From Meghimatium bilineatum (taxonomy: Eukaryota > Mollusca > Gastropoda > Stylommatophora > Philomycidae), in contig CM067322.1 in assembly GCA_034231615.1 (NCBI GenBank), positions 61,457,032 through 61,521,031 of the forward strand: a stretch of DNA of 64,000 nt. Reading direction: 5' to 3'. Each line of letters begins with the position of its first letter. Position 1 is the stretch's first letter. Positions 28,201-43,200 of this stretch are shown here, one piece after another. The notes beneath the pieces are model-generated. The model saw only the letters and a program-made list of their open reading frames with translations, made no database searches and was not told the DNA's origin. A program made the position numbers and the translations under genes.

Positions 28201-31200
28201 TATATCATTTGTTCTGTTAAAATGTGGACACTGATTCCTGTAATGAACCAAAATACTCTGCTGAAGACGGATGTGTCAGGCCATTGGCTCAAATAAAACA
28301 GACACACAGTACATTTCCATTCTCTGGACTACATCCTGCTGGAAATCTAATAGGACCATGGTCCTGCTACAAGAGAGATCCAGCGGAAGTTTGAGAATGA
28401 ACTCTGAAGAAGAAGAAGAGAAGAAGAAGAACCAAAATATTATTTATCAATTGTCATTTTGTAGTCATGCAGATTATTGGGCGTTTGAGTATTGACGACA
28501 GCTGGTAAGTTACTGCGTTGGCTCTCTGATATCTTGTTTTGATCTCTCTATCAAGTTTGCCATTCTCTGTAAAGAAAGTTTCCTAAATATTTAAACTCTG
28601 AGACCCTTTTATTTTTGGTACCACATACGGTTTTTAGATTGTTTGTCATTGATATTTTGAAAACGTATCATTCATAATGTATGTTGTCAATAGTGCTAGA
28701 TAGTTTTTCATAAACTTTAGTGATTGTTAGGTATTGTTTTTCTCTAGTGGTTTCTTCCTTTGTTGTACCTATCTTTATGGTATTCTCTTGGTTAGTATGA
28801 CTTCTTTCATCTCCATCGATCTACGTTCTGGAGTAATCTTGTGTCTGTAACATATCTTTTTTGTTTGTCTGGTGTTTTTAAAATCTATTTGTGATGCTTG
28901 ATTTAAGGTCCTACTTGTACCATGTTTTGTGTTAGTTTTTACCTGTAAATATAGTAACAATAAATACATTTTTAATATCTTCAGGATATAGTCAGTGTTC
29001 TAGTCAGAGACTGTGGACCCAAGTATTTTTGCTTATCTCTACCTGGCTGTTTGTTACTGGCTCTTGACTTTATCAAGGCTGCTGGTAGTATTTTATCCAC
29101 AGCAGCTTATATGGAGGTGAGACTTATTATCATTTTGTGAAAGATGTTAATTGATCATATGTAAATTAGGAAGTTACTGGTCTGAGTAGAAGTAATATTA
29201 TTTGTGTTTTTAATTTCATTGGGAAAATATAATAAACGCCATCAGAAATATATTTTAGAATTTCATTCTGAATAGTGCAGCAAAACTATGATTAATTTTT
29301 TCTTCTGCATTTTCTTTTAACTCCTGCTGATTAGAGGATGTAGTTTAGAGAACAGAATACACTGTGACATGGTTTACAGCATTACTTGTCTAACTTCAGC
29401 AAGGCTTTTGTGTCACTTTAACCTATGGGATGGGACAGCTAACTACAACCACGTTACCTTTGTTTATTCTTTTGATATGATTGGCAGGTCATAGTGTTAC
29501 TATTGTTTGCTTCCCTTTCAGGTATTGGCAACCAATGGGCCTTTTATCTTGGATTTTCTAGCTTGAACTTTGTCACCAAGTAGTTTGCTGTGTTTTCATG
29601 AGGTTGTGAGTTTAAAGTCAGACTGCATCATATGGTTCACAAGTGTTTTTGTTAGTTTTCTGAGATTGTCGTTCTAGCTATAGAGTTACATGCTCATGAG
29701 CAATGCTTTTACAGGCATCTCTTTTGTTGAGGATGAGAAAGATTGTATATGGGAGTACCATGAAATCAGTCATCTATGTCTTTAACCTTTAGAACCCAGG
29801 ATCCCAAAATTATAGAATTTGCACAAAAATATAGCTTCCCTGAGATACTGATATTTCGGTATTTCAACGTCACAAAATAGTAATCTTAATTATTATTAAT
29901 AAATTGATTTGCATATTTTATCGATGGCACAATGTGCACATTTCATTGTGGGATAGCTCTTCCACAAAATGGCATATATGTGTTGACAATACCATCAGTA
30001 GTATTAGTATTTTAAAATAAAAATGTTGTGTTGATAATCCTGATTTTTTTTTAAGGGCTCAAAAACACGAGAACAAGTTGTCAACAAGTTGTTTGTGTTT
30101 GATGTTTCAGAGGACAATGAATTAGTTTTAGATGGTTATTATTCTGAAAATTATATGGAAATACTTAGATGGATCACTTGAGCCTTAGCGAATAGAGTTT
30201 GTAGCAGGCCTATAAATTATGACAATTGTAGTAATGTTGGTTCATCAGTGGGGCAAGCTACAGTATGTGGGTCAAGCTACAGTCCGTGGGAGTGAAAGGG
30301 GCATATTCTACATAGTTTATCATGTAAATTTGTTTCAGGTTTGCTTCCTGCTAATATGTTTGCACCCATGTGTAAAGTAGACACAGCTGCACAGCTAGGC
30401 TGTGATAGATATGTGGAAATAATAGATATAAGAACATTCTAGTATCTATTTCTTCAGTTATTAGCTATTGACTTTTTAGAATTATTCCTTGACAATAGTT
30501 TCTGGCAAAATTGTATTGATGCACCATAGAAGCTAAAAATGTTGGTTTGCATCATTCACAAGTATCTCCACACTCTACAGCCAATAATATTTGTTCTGTG
30601 TCTGCTTTTAAGTTTAATAAACATGTCAGTGACTTCCCAACCATGTCTTACAAGGACAGACCTTTCAAAAAAGTAAAGAGCAAATTCTGGTGCAGTTATT
30701 GCATCACTTACCTGTGCCCAAAGGAAAGATCAACATGCTAGGAGGACTGGAACATAAAGCAAGAACACTGGACTACATAAGGTCTATCAATATTCTATAA
30801 CAGAAATATTATATTTCTTTTAAAATAATTAAGGTCTGCTGGGGTATCCTTTTTGTGTGTGCCAACTAGCTATTACATCTTATGAAGTCAGCATTGTTAT
30901 ACAGTGGATTTGTGGTCACTCAAACACACCTGATAATGACAAGGCAGACAGACTAGCAAAGAAGGAAGTAATGTACCAGGCACAAGGAAATGAGGTACCA
31001 AGGCGCTAACTCTGGACTGGTCAAAGAACAGAGCCATCACTACTAGGTATGGCAGGTGGCGCTTATCAGTTTGTTTCTGGTCAGCCACTGACTAGGCAGC
31101 AGAATAATTCTGGAAAAACGATGTGCAATGACATTGGTTCATAACCTAGCTTACCTTTACCTTTTATCCATGCACTGCCCATCATGTCTTTTTATGTTGT

Positions 31201-34200
31201 TATAATGCTCTAAAGCAGTAATACTCTGGGTAAACATCTTAAGCTTAACTGGCAATAATGGTTATGTTTGAGTAATCCATGCAGTTCTTGTTTTTGCTTA
31301 GCCACCAAGAGCTGAAGCTGTGACTGTGTTAGGATCCATGCTGTGTTATCCTTACCATTTACAAGAGTTACCAGTACTGGATTCAGAAACTATAAAGACA
31401 ATTAACATTCCTTCGGCACATCTTAAAGATTTAATCCTGGAGTTATTGCTCAAAGCAGGCAAAAGGGAACCAGCTGGTCTGGCAAGGTAACTTTTGTTAT
31501 ACATTTTATTCCTGCCTACTGAGAGGGCAACTGAAGTTAACAATGTGACAATATTTTTTGGGAAAGTCCTATAATGTAGGTCATAAAATATATATACTGT
31601 ATATACTCGCTCTAAAACAACTTTTTTTAAACAATTCAAGGGAAAGCACGCTGGATGGGTCAATTCTGCTTATGAACCTTATCTGATTGTGGACAATTTG
31701 TATACTGCTAATTTAAAAGCGAGGGAGAGGAGGAGGGTGGTAGTGGGATTATTATTGGGTTTTTTCTCCTTCCAAAATCATGGGATGTCGGCTTATGAGC
31801 GAATGGGCTTTAGAATGAGTGCATACGTAATGTAAATGAGGTTTTCTATAGTGTATATATATCTGAATATTGTTGTGTTATTTGGTGCATTGATTTCAAT
31901 AGTTTTTAAGTATGTGTGCATTGTTGATTGTGAACAATGAATGTCATCAATTTTAGCAAGTATTTAGGTTTATGGACTATTTTATTTGATATATTTATTA
32001 GTGTTTTTGGTTAGTATTAGGCTGTATCAGTTGTAGAATAAACTATTAGAGATAAGGTTAGAGAATAAGTTATTAGGGTTAAGCTGTATTAGTTGTAGAA
32101 TAAAGCATTATGGTTAAGATTAGGACTGCATTATTTGTAGAATTAACTATTAGAATGACGAATAAATTGTTGAAAATTAGTTGTCGTAGACATGTTTTTT
32201 CATGATGACACCTTGTTTAAAGCTCTCAAAGATAATGACATCATATTCTTTGCACATGAAATTATTAGTGGAGAAATCTGCTGAATATTCCACATTATCA
32301 AGCATGAGAATAGAAATAGAGACAATAACAACAGATCTCACTATGCTGACATTGCAACCACTAACACAGTGATTCTATCAGACTAATCAGAGTATGCTAG
32401 GCAGGTTAGAGAAGTGCTTGAGAAGAAAGGAGTTGGTTACTCTGTTCAACAACGTCCAAAGTATCACATTGATTTACTGTAAAATTGGAATGATGGGGAA
32501 CCAGAGGCAATGAAAGAGCTGATTCATTGGCGGGTATAGCTATAGTGAATGGCAAATCTATGAGTAGAGACTGCTAATTTAGTTGCATCAGTCATGGATA
32601 CACTACAAAAGATGACATGTACAGAGGATGATAGGAATGAGATCGACCAGGGTAGGAAGTACTTCATCCCTGGAAAGATAAAAAAAACCAACATCTGACT
32701 GGATTAGTGAGCATACATACTCTGTAATCTGGTGTAAATGTAATACAGAATATAAAAGAATTTGGTAAAGAATAATTTATTAAATTAAATTATAGAACAA
32801 ATTATGTGGAATATTACAGAATAAGAGCTGAAATATTACAGAATAAGGGCAATTAATAAAATATTAAAATTAATACAGAGTAATCAATTAGAAAAACTGT
32901 TCTTGTTTAGAAAGTGTGCCCTCCTATATTTCACCAATATACAAATTGTGGCCAGAATAACATTGCATGTACGGGTTCATTTTGAGTTTGTTATGGTGCA
33001 CACTGTTTTCATGCCGTCAAGGAAATTACGTCATTTCAGACCTTGTAGAAAGAAACATAAAATGGCTTATTTTAGTACAGATTTTATGCAACAAGTGCAC
33101 ATCAGAAGAGAATGGATAATGCTAGAGTTAGGAAAGGATGATCAATGGTTAGAAGTAGTGTTAGAACTAATTTTAATCCTACCCCCAAACTCTAAACTAC
33201 TAAACAAATGCATTCGACGATAGCATCAAATTAATAAAAAATAAATTGTGATCGGACAATAATTTAAAAACCATGAGCGCTGTAAATATTGGGAGGCATG
33301 CGTTCGAAATAAGAATCAGAAAAACTCTTTCACAAATGAATCAATAAGAGACATATCCACAACAAGGATATGTGTCAACTGTTATTAGAAGACATTGGCA
33401 GTATTTAGGTCGTGTGCTTAGATCAGATGAGTTTAGACTTACCCACCAAGCTCTGTCATGGCCTGCAACTCAAAAACGAAAATGTGGAACACCCAGGACA
33501 CCACTAAGAACGTGGCAATGACAATGGATATTAACACCATACAAGAACTGCAACAACTTTCAGCGAACCGTATGGCATGGAGAAAATTAACTTCTGTCCT
33601 ATGTGCTGCTCTTGGCACCAAAGGAACAAACTAACTAAATAAATCAATATTAGATAATAACTGCAGGAAAATTGTAATTTGTTCCAAGTTTCGTCTGTAA
33701 TACAGATTATGGACAATTGACAAATGATGTGCAATATTACAGAATAAGGCACACATGCAGTTGTACCTGTGGGTCTCACCAATGGCCCACTAGACAAACC
33801 ACCCATGCAACAGAAAACCTTAGTAGATGACATGCCGTTATATTGAGGCTCTCTTATGAAAGCTTTGTAGCATGTCATCTATACAGTTATAGACCAGTAA
33901 TATTGCAGAATATTATTCTGCAATATTACAGAATAAGGGACAATTGATATATAAGGTGCAATATTACAGAATAAGGACAATTGACAAATGATGTACAATA
34001 TTACAGAATAAGGGACAATTGACATATAAGGTGCAATATTACAGAATAAGGACAATTGACAAATGATGTACAATATTACAGAATAAGGGACAATTGACAT
34101 ATAAGGTGCAATATTACAGAATAAGGGACAATTGACATATAAGGTGCAATATTACAGAATAAGGGACAATTGACATATAACTTCCTTATTCAGTATTATT

Positions 34201-37200
34201 TCCCATTCTTTTACCTTTATTTTGTGTATGTACTTTTAACAGAATTACTTTATACATATAGAATATAAAGTTCTTCCTATTTGTTTTACTGTGCCCACTC
34301 CTTATTGTTGGATACTCTCTGGCATTCTGGTAATTATATTATATAGATTGCTAGGCCCAGGCATAACACTTGATAGTCGCCTATTAATGATATTCTTGAT
34401 TTTGTTCATGGCAATAATTCTGAATAAAATTTGGAGAGACATGCGTCATGTCAAGTTGAATTGTGCTCTTTATAATATTGAGACAATTATTTGATTGTAA
34501 CATAATTTCCAATCTGCAGGTGTGTAGCTGTCAGCAGTGTTGCTATTTTTTTGTACAGTGAACTCATTCATGGTACACTACATCCAAAGATGAAGGAAGC
34601 CATCAATGTTTTATTAGGTGCTCTCATGGTAAGATCTGTACTGCATGTATTCTGTATTACTTCACATTCTGTAACCATGCACACAATGCTGATGAAGGCA
34701 CATGCACTGGACAGGTCATCTGGTTTGCATGTAAGATCTCTGTCTGCCAATAAACTGCTTTATGAAGAGCCCCAGACAAGCTTCCACAAGGCCAGTGGAC
34801 AAAAGGAGCATTTTAAAGACACCACCGACTCACTTCATTGTAGACACATTTTACTCGACTCCAACACAGAATTTTTAACACGGCGTGGAGGCAACAGAAG
34901 ACACCAACAGACTGGAGAAAAGCTATCATAGTGCCAATATGGAAAAGGAAAGACAGCAAAAGAGACTGTAACCAGTACATGGGAATTTCCTTGTTAAGCC
35001 ATGCAGGAAAATTATATGCAAAAATAGTAGAGAAAAGACTGAGACCTGTAATAGAACAACAACTTAGCAATACACAAATGGGTTTTAGAAGAAACAGAGG
35101 ATGTACTGATGCAATATTTATTCTGAAACAGTTGGCAGAGAAGTCAATAGAATACAACCAAAATTTATACATATCCTTCAGAGATCAAGAGAAAGCATTT
35201 GACCAAATAAACAGAGAAAGACTATGGGAAACATTAAAAATTTATGGAGTATGCCAACATTTAATTAACGTTTGTAGAAGTCTCTATAACAACAGCAGTT
35301 GCACTATAAGAACAGCTGCAGGCTACACAGAGGACTTTGTGATTAGCACAGGAGTAAAGCAGGGATGTGTATTATCCCCACTACTTTTTATTACATACAT
35401 GGACCATATAAACAAAACAGCAAATTCTAATGAAGCAAATGAACTGCTTTTTGCAGATGACCAGGTTTTATTCCACAACAGCATTAAAAACCTGCAAGAC
35501 CACCTAAACACAATAGACACAGCAGGCAAGCAATTTGGAATGAAAATCAACATAGACAAAACAGAAGTAATGAATATTGCAAGAGAAAAGGAGAACATCA
35601 ACATACAGATAAATAATAAACAACTAAAACAAGTAGATGAATTCAAATATCTGGGCAGCACATTGAGATATGACAACAAACAAGAAGCAGAAATAAACGC
35701 AAGATGTAATAAGGCCTGTCAGATCATTGGTCAATTAACACCTTTACTAAGAAACAAAGATATTACACTAGAAACAAATAAAGCGCTTTTCAACACCATT
35801 TTCTTACCAACATTGTGTTATCAGTGTCAAACTTGGACATTAGATTCTAGAACAATACATAAGATTAACACCACTGAAATGAAATGTGTGAGACGTATGA
35901 TTGGAGTTAGCTTGAGAGACAAAATCAGGAATGAAGCACTAAGGAAACAATTAGGGATCAAACCAACAATAGAATACATACATAAACAACAAGTTAAATG
36001 GTACGGCCACATAACCAGACAGAAAGAGCAAAGTATTATCCAAAAAACACTTAACAAACGATACGAAAACAGGAGACCTATTGGACGCCCTCGTAAAAGG
36101 TGGATAGATAGTGTATTAGAGACACTCGGAAATATAACAGCAGAGGAGGCAAATAGAAAGGCAAAAGACCGTACACTCACTCTCCCCTAGACTCTAGTAC
36201 ACTCACTCTCCTTTCTGGTACATGAGGACAGAAAGAAGAAGAACTATGGAGCACAGAATACAGTTTTGCAGACACATCTACTTCCAAATCAATGTTGGCA
36301 AAGAAAATCTATTGTATTCTGAAATCTTGTAAGTGAAAGGTAGTAGACTACAAAGAGGAAATTCATGGATAGGTCATGCTGAGTACTTCATACAAAATTT
36401 GTGCTTGTAAGTGGCACTAAATGTGGAATGGATAAGTGTACCCATAGATTGCCAGACCTCTTCCCAAGTAATAATAACTGTCAATAGATAATGCAAAGAG
36501 TAGTGTCCTATTGCTGTAAAGTCTGAGTTGTAAACATTGGTCAGTGAGAATGCCATAAAGGGTGATATGATTATATACATTGATGGTTCGGTTGTTAGAC
36601 ACATGCATGGTTCTTGGGCCTTCAGTGTGTGGGAATACCATAAAGAGGAGAGTGGCATATTTGCTGTGCCTACAAGCAGCATGACTATGGATATTATAGC
36701 GGTAACCAAGGCCTTGAACTGGATGTTCACGTAGAGGGCAAATCATGTCTGCATCCTCAGTGACCTGATAAGTATGATAAAAAAAAGTCTGCTGCATTCA
36801 TGGAAACTGGAGTGGTCAAGGTTGGAATGCATCACATTCTTTTTCATGCCTGATCATTTGTGTGTTCAAATCAATGAAAGAACAGATTTGCTGACATATG
36901 CTGCTACTATGTTGGGCAGTAGAACAATGGATTGGGCTGACATACTGACCTCCTTATGAGGAACAGCACGGGAAATTGAAATTAATGAGGATGATGATTC
37001 CTTTTCAGTGTCCAGAATATGGGAGCTGGGCTTGAAATGTAGTATCCCCAGAAATGAGTGTTACTCTGGGTTGTGAAGAATGTTTGTCGTCCAAAAATAG
37101 AATAAACTGTCAGTCATTGTGTAATAATGGATACACTAAAGGGGAAATCAGAGCACCTATGCATGTGCTCTATATGCAATTATGGTGATCTGATGACTAA

Positions 37201-40200
37201 CTGACTGACTAATGTAGACATTAATTCATGGGAGAGATTGATATGAGAAAGGCTCAACTAGCGTCGAAGACTCAAGATTAGTACAGCTGCTGCAGAGAAC
37301 CTCAGTCAAGCTACTGCTCAACAAAGAACACGCTAGAAGAATGCAAAGAGCTGTTTAATGTCTCACAGACTCCACTCATTTGGAGGAAATTTCAGGCATG
37401 TTTAGAACTCACTAGTCAGTTGTTGATTTCAACAGACGAACATAATTTCACATGATTAGTATTATATCTCCTTTCTGTTCATGGAATATATACAATTTTA
37501 GGTCTTCAACATTCAGATAGGTAAAGTCTTCCACAAATATTCAATATCTAAGTCCTTTAAGTTGTTAGTTACATATCCTGTCAAATGTAGCATTGTCCCA
37601 TAATTCTTTAGTTGTATTTATTTTTCTAAACATTCTTCTTCTGCGTTCGTTCTCAAACTTCTGCAGATTAGCAGGATGTAGTCCGGAGAACAGAATGCGT
37701 TGTGTCATGGTTTACAGCAGGAGTCTGCAACCTTTTGCTAACTGTGTGCCACCTTAAGGTTTCAAATTATTCAGAGTGCCAACATCACATATCATTTTAT
37801 ACAAGTCGAGGCCAATATTCTTATTTTACCATATATTTTAATTTTATATTTTAATTAATTAATATATGGTGATATTCAATAATATGTAAAGTTGTATACA
37901 ACATTAAAAGTAATAGTTTCTTGAAAATTTTTTTTTTTTATTTTGTATTATTAATCGGAGCCTTGCCCTTGCATGGTCTTGGCCAGTTGCTCAATATTGA
38001 CAACATACTTAATCTGGATAAGTTTATGGCTGGTACCCTGTTACACCCAAGTGCCGTTATGATCGAGGAAACCCAGCTAATCGATTTATAATCAACTTTA
38101 TGCAGGAAACGTGAAGAGTGTGCGTGCCATTTGAAATTGCTTGGCGTGCCAAGTGTGGCACGCATGCCATAGGTTGCTGACCCCTGGTTTACAGCATTGT
38201 TGCGATATCTGACCCTTTCAGCCTGACACATTCGACTTAGCATGGCTTTGTGTCACTGACCCTATATGGAATGGGACAGCCAACTCCATCCCATAACCTC
38301 CTTAGTCGCCTCTTACAACATGCATGGAAGGTAAACAGTGTTGCTATTCTTTGGTCCCCTTTCGGGCCCTCGCAACACACTGGCGTTTCTAGATATTCAG
38401 TAGGTTGCCATTGCTTTACGAGTGGTCTGGTTGCCCACCTGCCTGCAGCTCGTATGGAATGTAGTATGAGAATATACATTGCATGACAAATCATTTGGGT
38501 ATATAAACAATGAGTTTTGAGATCATAGCAATAAGTGAAAAATTTAATAGAGATAATACTCTGAACAGTCTGGTGACAGTGGAAAATGTGTCAACATATA
38601 AAATTATGATCAACACTCAGGTTAGAAGTTTGCGGAAATCTTTGAACATTTTGGACAGTCTAGTGTCATATATAAAATTATAGTTGACAGTCATGATAGA
38701 AGTTTGTGGTGACCTGTGAGGGCTTACACAGCCAGCACATGATGTTGACTGATAATTATTTATTTGAGATAATACCTGGAAATACTATCAAGACAGACTT
38801 CATTCTAGAGTGAATATTTATTAAATATGTAAAGTGGATTTCAGAGATTTTTATGAAAGTTTATATCTGAAAAATGTTTCAAGCTGTTTTATATTGTGCA
38901 GAAAACATAGTTATTATAAAGGCATCATGGGAGATTGTCCGTGACAATAAATGGCTACCTAAATATGGTCTTGTCTGCATCAGGAGAATACGTAGATAGT
39001 AACCTTGAGGCATATGTCGACATCGGTTTACTACATGTTAATGTCTGCCCTATCCATTTCCAGAGTAGTTACTGTTACCTATTTATTTGGTGCCTGATTA
39101 GTTATTTCTGAGTTTTTCATTAGTAATCTTATCATATGGTTTTAAACCTTTTTTCTAGCAGTCATCCATTTATCAAAGTCTGCAGTTCTCTGCTTTGATT
39201 TCATAGCTGCAAGTTACTTGCATACCTCTTATCTGCTTCTGCAACACTTCTCAATCTTAATTAAGCATATAGTCCAGAGAACAGAATATGACAGCTTGAC
39301 TACAATATTTGCACCCTTCAGCCTGACTCATCCGACTTCAGCAAGAGATTCCTGTTTTTGTTCTGCATATTTTCATGTCTTACCTATCTTGACATTAACA
39401 TTGTAATCAAATTTAATTTATCAAGTTATTTTTTTTGGCCGTTCTTTTTCAAACTCCGACTGGATCTTTTTTGTGGTTTGGACAAATGGTCATACTAGAT
39501 TTCCTGAAGGATGTAGTTCAGTATAAAAAAGATATGTATTGAATGGCAGATTTCTTTGCACCAAACACATCTGACTGGGCAGTAGCTATAGTGATAGACT
39601 TTGCATTTTTGCAAGGTAGATTTGATGTGATGAAAGTTTAAAATTTATTCTGCCATTTCTGTGTTATTATTTTAGCACTCAGAATCATTGTGCACTAGGG
39701 TTTTTAAGAAATATGATATCTATTGCTTTCTAACATTTGTTTTTAAATGAAATACACATTATCTCTTATTTCAGAGTGTAAATAAGAAAGTAGCCAAAGT
39801 GGCAACTGATATGCTATTATTGTTGTGTGATCACATGGACAGACTTCAGGATTATCATCCACAAATGCCAAAGAAAATTACAGAGGTAATTTATTTGTTT
39901 CACATTTTTATTATGTTATGCTGTATTGTTATTTTTTTCAATGTAGAGAATATGAATTCTTAGTGAGGATATTCTGAACAGTGTACAAAAGATGTTCAAA
40001 TAATGGCGTGTTGTATCTTTTTCTTCTGTTTTAATTTTGTACATCCTAAAGATTTTCATAAGTGTTGGTGGTAATCAGCACTCATGTTATAGTTACTTAT
40101 ACGTAGAGCAAAGAATATAACACTGTAACCGTACATACATTTTGCAAGAAATATCTAAGTGACAGTTTTACATGGAGTTGACTGCATTACCCTGTAGAAA

Positions 40201-43200
40201 GTCAGAATCCTCAAAAATGCAATCGGTTGTAACTATAACATGGAAAAAAATCTAATTAAGCCTCCTAACCACAACATAAGTCAGATGTGTAAGACTATTG
40301 GTGCAAATAAAGCGATGACACAACACATTTCCTTTCTCTTGACTACATTCTGCTGGAAATATAATATGGTCTTTGTCCTGCTACAAGAATTATCCAGCAA
40401 TACTTCAAGAATGAACACTGAAGAAGAAGACAGCCTTTTTAAATATGAGAAAAGCATCTATCAATGAGGCATATGATGCATTATCAGGGAAAATGGCAGC
40501 GAGCATGATTTCTGACATACCTTTCTTTCTCTCCAAAAATGTACAAAGTTTGTTTTAATGTGAGATAAATGTTTTAGCCAGGAAATATGTCAAGCACATG
40601 TCAGGAACTAGACCTCCAGAAAGATGTTGTGTTAACAAGTGCTGTGTAAATACAACATTAACAGTCTTAAATAGCCGGGACTTGGACTGGACATGAATAA
40701 GAAGAAAAACATCTGATGAATTGTATGACATTCTCTCAGGATGACCTGCATACCCCACAGAGTATAGTAACTTAGTCATTTCATCACCAGTTAAACCTTT
40801 CGCTCACTGAAATATTGCAATGAATAATCAGACACAGAGAAGAATCTTCTATTGATTCATATAGAGAGCATAAGACAAATGTGTACATAAGAAATAAAAT
40901 AGAGATGTATACAGGCCCACAAGAACCATTTCTTTCAATAGTGAAACAACAAAAACTTGTATGGTTTGGACATGTAATGTTAATATGATTCCTTGTAAAA
41001 AACAATACTTCAGGGAGCCGTGGAAGAAGCAGAGAAGGACAAATAAAATCATGGACAAACAACATTAAGGACTGGACAAAATTTCTCCTCACTCATCCAC
41101 ATTGTTGAAGGTAGAAATTGCTGGAGGACTCTTTGTATTGATACATGCAATGTAATACCCTGACGAGTTACAGGTTTATAGATAATAGTTTATAGTTCTT
41201 CTTTCTTTTCGATTTATACCCCTTTATGCCTTGCAGCGTCAGGGGTAAAGAGTTTTCTGGAGATGACCTTTTTGTGTGCCTCATATATGTTTGTTTTTAT
41301 TGATTATTTTATTTCTGTAATCCATCTTTTGCATGGTCTGCCCCTGGCTTTGTATCCATCATGTCTGTATAGTAATGCTTTTTGAGGGGTACTACCTGAT
41401 GGTAGTTTGGAAGTGTGTGAAAACCACCTAATATGTTGTTTTCAGATGTAATCTAGGATGGACATTGTGTTTGTTAGTCAACTGATGTTTTCATTTGTGA
41501 TTCTGTCTCTTGTTGCTCCAAGAATTCTACGTTGACAGGTCATTTCTGTTGTAACAAGTTTTCTTATGTCTTTTGTTGTTAGTGTCCAAGTTTGACATTG
41601 GTAGCACAGTGATGGTATGATGGATTTATATATTGCACTTTTAGTATTTATGTTCACATGCTTGTTTTTGAAAATAGGAAACATCTGTCGTAAGATCTGG
41701 TATCCTATGTTTTATCTGTGTTGGATTTATTTTGTGTTTTTCCAATTTGATGATATGATGCTTCCAAAGTAAGTAAATTCTTTCACCTGTGTAAGTTGTT
41801 GATCATTGATGAAAATAGTTTTTGTTTTTTTCTGTTTTTGCGATAGACATTACCTAAGTTTTTTCTGTGTTTATCTTCATGTTAAAGTCCCAACACGTAG
41901 TGTTGATTTTATTTATATGTTGTTGTAGTTGTTCTTCTGATGTTGATATTATTGCTTAATCATCTGCAAAAAGAAGTTCACTCAGGAGGTTTTTTATGTT
42001 GTCTACTTCATTGGTGTTGGCAATTTTACATATATAATCAATATTGCCTGTAAGACCAGCACTCGTTCTAACTGCACATTGACTTCCTGTGTAACTTCTT
42101 CTGCACATGTTGATTAGGTGTTGTGGGACTCCATAGTTTGATAGTATTTTCCATAATTGATGTCTGTCTACTCATCTGTCTCCTGTCAACTGTCAAATTC
42201 TTTTTCTTGGTCGGCAAACGTGATATACAGTTCTTTGTTATTTTCCATTGTTTTTTCTACCAGTTGTCTAAGAATATAAATTACATCTGTGCAGTCTTGT
42301 TCTTACAAAATCCCATCTGAGTGTTGTGGTTTGATGAATGCTTGTAATCTTCTTTCTAGAATTCTATTGAAAATTTTTCCAGTGTAGCCTAGAAGTGAGA
42401 TACCTCTACATTTTGTACAATCTCTTTTGCTGCCTTTTTCTTCCAAATAGGTATTATTACAGCGTTTTTCCAGTTTGCTGGTGTTTCTTGTGTATTCCAT
42501 ATTATGTTAAACAGCTTATGCAGCCATTTTATCCCGTATCTGCTGCTGCTTTGATTAATTCGACTTGTATGTTGTCAGGTCCTGGGGCTTAGTTTTGTGG
42601 AGCTGTTTTAGTTCATTACTCTTTTTATATTTGTTTCCTTACTTAGTCTTTTCCATATTATAGCTGTTAGCTTTGGTTAACATTTTATATTTTCATTTCA
42701 TTATTCTGTATTTTTAATTGACCTATTTTTCAGGCTATAGCATCAACTATATCAGCTCTTATACCCGGTAGTACAAGTTCTGATGAGGAGAAAAGGGTAA
42801 ATGTTAATTTATTTACTGTAGTTCAGTAGTTTAGTTCTTTTAAGCTTTAAACATGAAGCTATCTTGAATAAAGACTCTCAGAGAAAGTTTCAGGGAAGTA
42901 TAGTCTCTGCTAAAACAATCCATGAGTTTCAGTGGAGAGAACCAAACAGTAACTATAGATCTGAAAAAGACAATAAACACATTGAACAGAAATGAACTTG
43001 TCAGGATATTTTGATTGAGAATGGGGCAATGCCATATAAAAACACACACCAAATCAATATCACTGACTCTGTGGCCTACATCTGTAGAACAATAACACAG
43101 GGATCTGAACACTTACTATGAATACCATGGACACATCCATAGTTGCTCTGATTACCTATTCAATGTCATTCAGAAGAATGTGCTGACAGATCCCATTCTG

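Larger units (their letters stand above)
27735..28960 (-). mobile_element. LINE RT fragment split by a MITE and a SINE (antisense)
   Basis: The minus strand at 28485-28590 gives GKLDREIKTRYQRANAVTYQ, and at 27740-27920 VLPMSNMVF-like then KTLVKTITACEMRC. These are successive pieces of the segment downstream of the RT catalytic motif, comparable to RCNKACQIIGQL...LCYQCQTW in the 34890 copy. Between them lie the TA-flanked element 27932-28242 and a SINE at 28262-28430, so both inserted after this LINE. Confidence 0.65.

Noticed and set aside
32903-33223. 106-codon ORF as an exon
   Set aside because: No family resemblance, and its splice edges do not fit the RALGAPA phases between exons 9 and 10.
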